NCBI GenBank assembly: GCA_021323655.1
Contig: JAJPKO010000010.1
Coordinates: 372,001 to 436,000, forward strand
Source: Acidobacteriaceae bacterium
Lineage (GTDB): Bacteria > Acidobacteriota > Terriglobia > Terriglobales > Acidobacteriaceae
Reading direction: 5' to 3'
DNA length: 64,000 nt
Positions 18,284 through 25,711 of the stretch are shown piece by piece. The stretch's first letter is position 1; the number at the start of each line of letters is the position of its first letter. A model generated the notes under the pieces. The model was given only the letters and a program-made list of their open reading frames with translations. It made no database searches and was not told the DNA's origin. The translations under genes and the position numbers were made by a program.

Positions 18284-20035
18284 TTGTCTGACTTTGCACA
18301 ACTGGTAAAACAGCAGGCCGACATCGTAAAGATCATCGGCGAATTTGTGCGCCTCAGGAAGGCGGGCGCGCAGAACTACACCGGATTGTGCCCATTCCAC
18401 AAGGAGAAGACGCCGTCCTTTAACGTGCATGCCACGCGTCAGTTCTTTCACTGCTTTGGTTGCGGTGCTGGTGGAGATGTCTTCACTTTTGTCCAGAAGA
18501 TTGAAAATCTCAGCTTTCCTGAGGCCGTGCGCTATGTCGCGCAGAAATGTGGAATCCCTCTGCCGAAACGCGAGTTCTCTTCAGAAGAAGAGGCCGCTGA
18601 GGGACGGCTGCGCGCAAAGCTCTTTGAGCTGCATGAGCTGGCCTGCGCCTGGTTTGAAGAGCAGCTCCGTTCTCCGGAAGGCGCCCTGGCTCGCGAATAT
18701 CTCGCCGGACGCGGCCTCAAGCCGGAAGAGATCAGCGCCTTCCGCATCGGTTACGCGCCGGACAGCTTCCACGCACTGCGCGAGCGGCTGCAACAGGTCG
18801 CAGATATAGACACACTGCGCATCTCCGGACTGTTTTCCTTCAAAGAGCAGGAGGACGGCACACCCGGACCGCTCTATGCGCGCTTCCGCAAGCGCGTGAC
18901 CTTTCCTATTGCAAATGAATCAGGACGCATCATTGCCTTTACCGCGCGCGCACTGGAAGCAGGCGAAAAGGCCGGTCCCAAATACATCAATTCGTCCGAA
19001 ACACCGCTCTATTCCAAAGGCAACGTACTGTTTAATCTTGACAAGGCAAAGCAGCCGATCCGCGAATTGAATTTCGCCGTGCTGGTGGAAGGCCAGATGG
19101 ACTGCATCTCCGCCTATCTGGCGGGCGTGCGCAATGTGATTGCCACCAGCGGCACGGCCTTTACCGAAGCACAGGCCCGTCTGCTGTCGCGCCACACAAA
19201 GCAGGTGATCGTAAATTTCGACCCCGACACCGCAGGCGCAAACGCGGCGGAAAAGTCCATTGCGCTCCTCACGGAAGAGGGTTTTAACGTGCGCGTGGTC
19301 ACGCTCGAAGGTGGGCTCGATCCCGACCGCTACATCCGCCAGCACGGGGCCCAGGCATATATCACAGCGCTTCGTGCGGCCAAGCGGCATCAGGACCATC
19401 TGATTGAGCGCGCGCGGCAGCTCCATCCGCCCAACACGGCGAATGCAAAAATTGAGGCACTGAATTTTCTGCTGCCGCACATCCGTCGCGTTCCCAACCG
19501 CATTGCCCGCGACGAGTTCGCCGCCGATGCTGCGCAGAAGCTCGGCATAGATTCAGCGCTGGTGCGCGAAGAGCTGAAGCAGGCCGCGGCCAAACGGCGC
19601 GACTCGCTCTCGAACAATATGCCGCAGTTGAGCGAGGCCGAAAAAATGATGCTGCGCGCCCTGGCCTCCGCGCCTGCCGACGAAGTGTTTCAGGCCGCGG
19701 CTGCCGGACTGGACGCAAACCCGGCGCACTTCGTAGGTCTCACCGCGTCGTACATCCTCACGCAGCTGCGCCATCGTCAGATGCCAGATGCTATTCACGC
19801 CCTGGAAGACACGCGGGACCGCGGCCTTCTGGCCCAGGCGCTGATGGACGAGCTGACTCCGCTGGATAGCGAACACGTAGCCGCCGCACTTGAGACCCTG
19901 CGCCGCCGCTATTTCGAACGCCGACAGCGCGAGCTGCGCGCTGCCATCGCCGAAGCCGAGCGCCGGGGCGACACCACCGCTGTCCTGCAATTGACGACCG
20001 AGAAAATCAGCGTGGATCGTGCGCTGCGGGAGTAG
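18284..20035 (+). CDS. dnaG: DNA primase
   Basis: This 583-residue primase makes RNA primers at the replication fork. The CHC2 zinc finger (CPFHKEKTPSFNV, then HCFGCGAGG, about residues 39-65) is followed by the RNA-polymerase core with the Toprim motif VLVEGQMDCISAYLAG near 265 and VNFDPDTAGANAAEKS near 310. The C-terminal helicase-binding region is present but divergent. I chose TTG at 18284 because SDFAQLVKQQADIVKIIGEFVRL is the usual N-terminus. A TTG at 18254 overlapping the gluQ stop is possible and would add ten residues. Neither start has a strong ribosome site, so translation may be coupled to gluQ. Confidence 0.95.
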   Translation: MSDFAQLVKQQADIVKIIGEFVRLRKAGAQNYTGLCPFHKEKTPSFNVHATRQFFHCFGCGAGGDVFTFVQKIENLSFPEAVRYVAQKCGIPLPKREFSSEEEAAEGRLRAKLFELHELACAWFEEQLRSPEGALAREYLAGRGLKPEEISAFRIGYAPDSFHALRERLQQVADIDTLRISGLFSFKEQEDGTPGPLYARFRKRVTFPIANESGRIIAFTARALEAGEKAGPKYINSSETPLYSKGNVLFNLDKAKQPIRELNFAVLVEGQMDCISAYLAGVRNVIATSGTAFTEAQARLLSRHTKQVIVNFDPDTAGANAAEKSIALLTEEGFNVRVVTLEGGLDPDRYIRQHGAQAYITALRAAKRHQDHLIERARQLHPPNTANAKIEALNFLLPHIRRVPNRIARDEFAADAAQKLGIDSALVREELKQAAAKRRDSLSNNMPQLSEAEKMMLRALASAPADEVFQAAAAGLDANPAHFVGLTASYILTQLRHRQMPDAIHALEDTRDRGLLAQALMDELTPLDSEHVAAALETLRRRYFERRQRELRAAIAEAERRGDTTAVLQLTTEKISVDRALRE

Positions 20036-20074
20036 TCGCACTTAACGACGTTTTGATGGGGCCGCTATCCCACA

Positions 20075-20288
20075 TCATGGGCTGCGTTCAATCTCAAAAT
20101 TGTCGGTCTTTGGCCGTCAAGCAGGAAATCCTTGGAACTGTGGTTTTGTTCGCGAAGGGCAACGTAATCCTGCATGGAAGCGCCACGGCCTCTTTTTCAC
20201 CAGAACGAATGATTTGTGGACCTATTAATTGCGTGTCATTGATCAAATGATCGAATTTTTCTTTTGCTTTCTGAAGCTCCCAGAACAC
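20075..20288 (-). pseudogene. Broken Phd/YefM-family antitoxin
   Basis: The minus-strand frame from 20288 begins MFWELQKAKEKFDHLIND and continues to GPQIIRSGEKEAVAL, the typical N-terminal half of a Phd/YefM antitoxin. It then derails. The next frame, after the ALP codons, reads MQDYVALREQNHSSKDFLL, the family's middle part. The third frame reads DNFEIERSP and stops at 20077-20075, the family's usual C-terminal motif. So an 80-residue antitoxin is present with two frameshifts. No toxin frame follows; the minus strand runs into the end of dnaG. It is an orphan fossil unless the sequence has errors. Confidence 0.75.
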
Positions 20289-20351
20289 CCACCAGCCCCG
20301 GGTTTCAATCGCAATTTACTACAAATTCAGGCCTGACCAGTAAAATAGAAG

Positions 20352-21287
20352 GTGATGAGCACGAACCTGGTTACAGCCCTGACCGTCATGCTGGAGAAGG
20401 CCGCGCGCGAGGCCGGAATGACCGTCCTTTCTGCCGATGCCGGGACCGACTTCAACGGCCACCCGACCGCCATTTTTAAGCTGGCACTTTCGCCCGATGC
20501 GCCTCCGGATCGCACCCTTCAACTTGAGCTGAGCGACGCCTTCGATTTCCAGAAGCCGGAGCTGCTGCCGGAGATGACTTCGCACCTGCGCGAAGAAGCC
20601 AAGCGCCTCCGCAATCCGCAGCCCAACACCTACGTCACGCTGGCTGGCCTGCCCATCCGTTTCAGCGGCTTTGGATGGCCCTTCCATCGCTCGACCTCAG
20701 GTGCGGACACATATATTGTCCACGGCACCGTGCATCTGGAAGACGGCACAAACTCACCTCTGCACGCCAAGGTTTCGGCAAGCATGACGGTGACCTTTGC
20801 TGAAATCGTGCCCGCGCCCGAGCAGCCCTACGCTGAGACATTTATCTACAATGCCATCCGTAAGACCTTCGACCAGGGCCAGCTTGAGCTGATCAAGAGT
20901 GGCAACCGCCAGCCAGTCCCCGTGACCACGCGCTACTACAGCCGCTGGCAGAAGAAGTTCTTCTTTACCGACACCGATGACCAGTCACGCATGGAGTTTC
21001 TCAAGCTCAAGGCCTACTGGCTCTCCGGCGTGCTCGGCAAAGGCCAGCCGATATGGATTGCCGATCCGCGCGATGCGCAGTACCTGAACACCACGGCGGA
21101 AGAATTGCAGCGCATGGCCACGGACCTCTCAAAGCAGGGCTGGCTTGCGCTCAAGGATGATTACGCTGCTGCGACTCCTAAGCTGACCGCGCTCAATGAG
21201 GAGTACAACGCAAAGCTCCAGGCCGCGCTCGACATCACCAAACCAACATTTAACGAAGAGATGCGCCACGGCCACACCAATATGTAA
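20352..21287 (+). CDS. Conserved protein of unknown function
   Basis: This 311-residue protein has no signal peptide, no membrane helix and no motif I recognise. The N-terminus (NLVTALTVMLEKAAREAG) is amphipathic helix. The middle has beta-strand patterns with several aromatic residues (LPIRFSGFGWPFHRSTSGADTYIVHG), and the C-terminal third is helical and charged. GTG at 20352 and ATG at 20355 are both possible starts; GAAGG overlaps them too closely to decide. It lies 102 bases ahead of ychF on the same strand, with hairpin GGCCTGC/GCAGGCC at 21295-21317 in between. Composition matches the neighbouring housekeeping genes. Confidence 0.7.
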   Translation: MMSTNLVTALTVMLEKAAREAGMTVLSADAGTDFNGHPTAIFKLALSPDAPPDRTLQLELSDAFDFQKPELLPEMTSHLREEAKRLRNPQPNTYVTLAGLPIRFSGFGWPFHRSTSGADTYIVHGTVHLEDGTNSPLHAKVSASMTVTFAEIVPAPEQPYAETFIYNAIRKTFDQGQLELIKSGNRQPVPVTTRYYSRWQKKFFFTDTDDQSRMEFLKLKAYWLSGVLGKGQPIWIADPRDAQYLNTTAEELQRMATDLSKQGWLALKDDYAAATPKLTALNEEYNAKLQAALDITKPTFNEEMRHGHTNM

Positions 21288-21388
21288 CAGTACGGGCCTG
21301 CTTTTACTCCGCAGGCCGCTCATCTGCGAACAACCGGGACCCTACATCCTGAAGGGATGTGGGACAAACCTGCTTAAAGGAACACACC

Positions 21389-22486
21389 TTGCCTCTGAAT
21401 TGCGGGATCGTTGGCCTGCCCAACGTAGGAAAAAGCACCATCTTCAATGCGCTGACCTCAGCCAAAGCGCAGGCGGCCAACTATCCTTTCTGCACCATTG
21501 ACCCCAACGTCGGCGTCGTAACAGTGCCCGACCCGCGCCTGGACAAAATCGCCGGCATCTTCAAGCCACAGCGCGTGGTGCCTACCACCATGGAGTTCGT
21601 GGACATTGCCGGCCTGGTCGCTGGCGCGAGCAAAGGCGAGGGGCTGGGCAATCAGTTCCTCGGCCATATCCGTTCGACGGATGCCGTTGCCCATGTGGTT
21701 CGCTGCTTTGATGATCCAAACGTCATCCACGTGGCCGGGAAGGTAAGCCCGCTCGATGACATAGACGTCATCAATACTGAGCTTCTGCTGGCCGATCTTG
21801 AAACGGTCGAAAAGCGCTTCACGAAAGTTGAGAAGATCGCAAAGAACTCGACCGATGCAAAGGTGAAGGCCGAGGCCGCGGCTCTTGGAAAGCTGCGCGA
21901 GGCCATCCAGTCCGGAAAGCCAGCACGTGTCGTTGACCTCACGGAGGAAGAGCGGGCCGCCACACGCGACCTGCAGCTCATCACAACCAAGCTTGTTCTT
22001 TACGTCGCCAATGTGGATGAGGCCGGCCTGCACTCCGGCAACGAATGGGTGGCGGCGGTGGAAAAACGCGCCGCCGAAGAAGGCTCTCAGGTCGTCCGCA
22101 TCTGCGGCGCGATGGAGGCTGAAATTGCGCAGCTCGATCCGCCGGAACGCGCCGAGTTTTTGCAGGAGATGGGCCTGGAAGAGCCAGGACTCAATCGCCT
22201 GATCCGCTCTGCCTACAAGCTGCTGGACCTGATTACTTACTTCACCGCCGGACCACAGGAAGCCCGTGCCTGGACTATCCGCCGCGGAATGAAAGCGCCG
22301 CAGGCCGCCGGGGTCATCCACTCCGATTTCGAGCGCGGCTTCATCCGTGCCGAAGCCTACCATTGTGACGATCTCTTTGCGCTGGGCAGCGAACAGGCCG
22401 TCAAGGAAAAAGGCCTCTACCGCTCCGAAGGCAAAGAGTACATCGTGAAAGATGGCGACGTGCTCTTCTTCAAATTCAACGTCTAA
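21389..22486 (+). CDS. ychF: Redox-regulated ribosome-binding ATPase YchF
   Basis: This 365-residue Obg-family P-loop protein prefers ATP and binds ribosomes. The P-loop [12 protein letters not shown] is at residues 5-16, with the G3 [10 protein letters not shown] near 72-81, a coiled coil in the middle and a C-terminal TGS-like domain ([25 protein letters not shown]). The start is TTG at 21389 because AAAGGAA lies six bases upstream and [12 protein letters not shown] matches the family's N-terminus; the Met at 21359 has neither. The length equals the E. coli protein within two residues. Confidence 0.96.
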   Translation: MPLNCGIVGLPNVGKSTIFNALTSAKAQAANYPFCTIDPNVGVVTVPDPRLDKIAGIFKPQRVVPTTMEFVDIAGLVAGASKGEGLGNQFLGHIRSTDAVAHVVRCFDDPNVIHVAGKVSPLDDIDVINTELLLADLETVEKRFTKVEKIAKNSTDAKVKAEAAALGKLREAIQSGKPARVVDLTEEERAATRDLQLITTKLVLYVANVDEAGLHSGNEWVAAVEKRAAEEGSQVVRICGAMEAEIAQLDPPERAEFLQEMGLEEPGLNRLIRSAYKLLDLITYFTAGPQEARAWTIRRGMKAPQAAGVIHSDFERGFIRAEAYHCDDLFALGSEQAVKEKGLYRSEGKEYIVKDGDVLFFKFNV

Positions 22487-22520
22487 GTCTGCACATGCCT
22501 GACAGAGATACGTCGGCATC

Positions 22521-22874
22521 TGGGACTTGCCTTACAAAGCAATCACCTTCTTGTAAATGAAATGCTGGGCGGCTGGTCTATTGGCGCGAAATCCTACTAT
22601 CGCTCTGGCGAGCCGTTTTCTGTTACAAGCGGCTTTGGCGCTGACTTTAGCCCCTCAACCGGTGGGTCTTTTCTTGCCCAGGCCGTGGTGGCACCATCGC
22701 AGTTAAAGCGGAGCTGCTCGAGCAGCCCTCAGAAGCTGGTGACGAATGGCTGCCTGGATTACACCCAGTATGCCAGTGACCAGTACACTGCGGAAGCGTC
22801 GGACTACCGGCAAACTATCCTATACAGACTACGTTTGGAAACCTTAAGAGGAATCCGAGCGCTGCAAGGTTGTG
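22521..22874 (+). pseudogene. Decayed C-terminal part of a TonB-dependent receptor
   Basis: Pieces of an Oar-like barrel are scattered over three frames. WDLPY (22521) matches the YDLPFG motif of the intact receptors, MLGGWSIGAKSYYRSGEPFSVTSG (from 22562) matches their VGGWRLSTIFLWQTGPF block, and NYPIQTTFGNLKRNPS (from about 22813) matches the late loop before the C-terminal strands. No start, plug or barrel upstream remains. It is a fossil, not a gene. The following glycosyltransferase ends inside its last bases on the other strand. Confidence 0.75.
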
Positions 22875-24146
22875 CTACCCGGTGGTGATGGTTTCAATCG
22901 CGTCACATGCGGCTCTCAGGCCATCTTCCTTTTCCATTTCGAGCTGCATGGTGAGCGCTGATTGCGTATAACCAGCATCGCCAAGCAGGCCACGGATTGC
23001 CCGGACAACGCGGTCGGACGTGTACTTGCTGCGTTGAATAATCTGCGCCACTCCCAACCGCCGCACCCGGCGGGCATTGTCTGGCTGGTCATGACTGTAT
23101 GGCATAACTACCATCGGCCGGCCAGCGCGCAGGGCCTGTGCCGTCGTGCCAATTCCTCCCTGGTGCACAATGGCCGACGCGCGTGGAAACAGCTTTGAAT
23201 ACGGCGCATACGGCGCGACGCAGATGCTCTCCGGCAACGGCGTGCGCGGGAGATTGGCAGGATCGTTGCCTGTAAGCAGCACGGCACGCATTCCCAGTTC
23301 GATGGCGGCGCGTGCGCTCTGCTCATAGAAATCCCCGGCGTCGAGCACAGCGGCCGACCCCAGCGTAAAGACCAGCGGCGGAGGGCCTGCCTGCAAAAAG
23401 TCAGCGAGTGCGCGCGGTAACTCCGCGTTCCCGGCATCGCCGTCATAAAAGACAAAGCCTGTGACTTTTGTATGTCTTGGCCAGTCCGGCTGCGCCTCCC
23501 CAAAAATGCGCGAAAAAAGCGCAAGCACCAGATGGTCAGAGTGCTTGGCATCGAAGATCGGGTCTTTGCCACGGTCCAGTCCCAATTCCCGCCGCAGCCC
23601 ATAGACCGGCTCTGGCCACTTGCGCGTGACCCGTCGCGCTACCCATGCCGTTACATGCCCCAGCGGAGGAAACGCCAGCTGCGCCTTCGCCAGTGTGGGA
23701 TACGGCGGCAAAACAGGCGGGTCATATGCGGAAAAAAATGAGAACGGAGCCAGTACGTAAGAAGCCCACGGCAGCCTCGTCTTTTCAGCTACGATCGGCG
23801 CGGCGTAAGACAGCTCTCCAGAGACAAGCAGGTCTGCGCCCCCGTCAGCCTGCACAGCAGCAAGCAGGTCTTCATAGCTCTGACGTAATGCCGGGAAAAG
23901 AAATTTGCGCAGACCGTATTCTGTGCCCGTCGTTTTGTCGTAGATTTTTGCAACAAGTTCTTTGTCGGTCTGGTCCTGGTCGGGACGCACAGCGAAAAAC
24001 CCGATACCCAACGGCTCAATCTTGGAACGGAACATCTCCGGCACAGCCAGCACGGGGCGGTGCCCCCGCCGCTTCAGTTCAAGTGCAAGGGCGATGATTG
24101 GGTTTACGTCTCCGAAAGTACCAAAGGTGGAAAAAACGATGCGCAC
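22875..24146 (-). CDS. Glycosyltransferase, GT1/MGT family
   Basis: This 423-residue GT-B enzyme should move a sugar from UDP-sugar or similar to a lipid or small hydrophobic acceptor. The N-terminus IVFSTFGTFGDVNPIIALALELKRRGH is the acceptor-domain signature of rhamnosyl/sterol glycosyltransferases (YjiC type). The donor motif HQGGIGTTAQALRAGRP followed by SHDQPDNARRVRRLG lies near residues 330-365. No signal peptide is seen. It is co-directional with the adenosine deaminase gene upstream, with only one base between the stop and start. Confidence 0.9.
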   Translation of the reverse strand: MRIVFSTFGTFGDVNPIIALALELKRRGHRPVLAVPEMFRSKIEPLGIGFFAVRPDQDQTDKELVAKIYDKTTGTEYGLRKFLFPALRQSYEDLLAAVQADGGADLLVSGELSYAAPIVAEKTRLPWASYVLAPFSFFSAYDPPVLPPYPTLAKAQLAFPPLGHVTAWVARRVTRKWPEPVYGLRRELGLDRGKDPIFDAKHSDHLVLALFSRIFGEAQPDWPRHTKVTGFVFYDGDAGNAELPRALADFLQAGPPPLVFTLGSAAVLDAGDFYEQSARAAIELGMRAVLLTGNDPANLPRTPLPESICVAPYAPYSKLFPRASAIVHQGGIGTTAQALRAGRPMVVMPYSHDQPDNARRVRRLGVAQIIQRSKYTSDRVVRAIRGLLGDAGYTQSALTMQLEMEKEDGLRAACDAIETITTG

Positions 24147-24147
24147 G

Positions 24148-25683
24148 CTAGTAGCTTGCCTCGAACTGATGAAACCGCCACTCTAGTTCCCACTCCTGCT
24201 GCGCTTTCTCGCTCGAACGGAGGAAATCAGCACAGATCCCGAGCGGAGTTTCACGGCCGAGCTGGTTGCGGCATTGCGCGACAGGCTGATCTGTTTTTTG
24301 CCACAGGTCTGCTCCTGGCAGGAAGCTATACTCAATACTGGCGCGCGCCATTTGCTTCAAGTCGCGATAGCTTAAGGAATATGTAACTGCGGCGCGCACA
24401 TATTCATGCGTCAGATCAATGCGCGAAACACCTTCATCATCCGTCGAAAGAGCGATGGGCACTCGATATTTGCGATACAGCAGGAAAGGGTGGTCTTCGC
24501 CCTTGATGTTGAGGATCACATCGTTACTGGTCAGGTTGATTTCTACCAGAACATGCTTTTCGGCCATCTCGTTCAACAATTCATAAGGACGGTCTTCATA
24601 CATAATGTCCACGCCGTGGCCGATGCGCTCGGCGTGCCCGGTTTCAACCGCCGAGCGGATATGAAACTTCAAGCCATCTGGCGGGACCATTCCCGGCGCA
24701 AGCTCGCCAGCATGCAGCGCGATGTGCACTTTGGGGTAGATGGCGTGGAGCGCAGAAATCATCTGCATGTGTAACTGGTAGTCCCGCATGCAGACGTAAC
24801 AGTCTTCTGGCTGTACCAGATTGATGCCGACAACGCTGGGATCTACTGAAGCAACCTCGAAGCCCAACAGGATCTGCGCAAAGACCGCTTCCTTCGGCAG
24901 CCCACGCAGGACCTGGTAAATATAGCGAACCTGGATCCGGCAGGCCGGCTGCGCATTGGCCTGGCCGCAGTGCTCACGCTCCCGGGCCGCTTTATCCGCG
25001 TCATCAAAAAATGCGCGCGCCGCAGGCACAAAATTGCGAAAACCCGCAGCGAGCAACTGCTCCCGATATTGCGCGAAGTTCGCATTGAAGCCGGTTTTTG
25101 CAGCCAGCACAGCAGCAGGCTTAAAGTCGGGGGTCTCCATCAGCTCCAGATACTGCTCATTCTGCGCTGCAGCGCGCGAGGCCACTTCATCAATCCACTC
25201 AGGCGTGTGGTTTTTGCTGGTACCTCCAAAATTGTCGAAAGTATCAAAGAAGTGATCATGGCCGGACCCGCCTGTCACCGGAACAAAGCTGCGCATGGAA
25301 AAGGAATCAATCAGCCTGTCATAGAGCTTCTGGTTCTGCGGTACTTCTGTTGCCGGAACTTCTCCCGTTTCGCATGATCCCTGCTTAGAACGCACAAACG
25401 CGAGCTTCTCCGTGTCCACGCATAATCCATCTTCCCCCGCCGCGCGAATGAACGACTCAGCGTAGACGGCTCCCGAGAGATGCACGTGCAGATCGCCGCC
25501 TTTGGGCATCGCGTAAAGAAATGCACGCAGTGCCAGCGGCCCTTGCTTGCGTGCTGCATCAAATGCGCGGGAGGTGCGCTCCTCTGCGTCCGGGACGCGC
25601 ACCGCACGTGCCGCTTGTGCATGCGCGATGGAGGCGAACAACAGGCAGGCAGTGAGGAGTTGGCAACGTCTGGCCCAGTGCAT
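24148..25683 (-). CDS. Secreted adenosine deaminase-like amidohydrolase
   Basis: This 511-residue protein has a signal peptide (ARRCQLLTACLLFASIAHA, ending near residue 22) and a metal-dependent deaminase domain of the ADA family. The metal pair is HVHLSG (near 70), HAGE near 330, IGHGVDIM near 357 and STDDEGVSRIDLTHEY near 425. A 200-residue insertion between the first two motifs is longer than in cytoplasmic ADA and resembles ADGF-type extracellular enzymes. It should deaminate adenosine or a related purine outside the cytoplasm. The start at 25683 has AAAAGGAAA about seven bases upstream. The first codons face the glycosidase gene at 25712. Confidence 0.87.
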   Translation of the reverse strand: MHWARRCQLLTACLLFASIAHAQAARAVRVPDAEERTSRAFDAARKQGPLALRAFLYAMPKGGDLHVHLSGAVYAESFIRAAGEDGLCVDTEKLAFVRSKQGSCETGEVPATEVPQNQKLYDRLIDSFSMRSFVPVTGGSGHDHFFDTFDNFGGTSKNHTPEWIDEVASRAAAQNEQYLELMETPDFKPAAVLAAKTGFNANFAQYREQLLAAGFRNFVPAARAFFDDADKAAREREHCGQANAQPACRIQVRYIYQVLRGLPKEAVFAQILLGFEVASVDPSVVGINLVQPEDCYVCMRDYQLHMQMISALHAIYPKVHIALHAGELAPGMVPPDGLKFHIRSAVETGHAERIGHGVDIMYEDRPYELLNEMAEKHVLVEINLTSNDVILNIKGEDHPFLLYRKYRVPIALSTDDEGVSRIDLTHEYVRAAVTYSLSYRDLKQMARASIEYSFLPGADLWQKTDQPVAQCRNQLGRETPLGICADFLRSSEKAQQEWELEWRFHQFEASY

Positions 25684-25711
25684 GTACGATTTCCTTTTCA
25701 GGAAAGAATTC

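Noticed and set aside
21458-22519. 353-codon minus-strand frame opposite ychF
   Set aside because: Antisense shadow of a fully conserved gene; it has no ribosome site and no recognisable domain.
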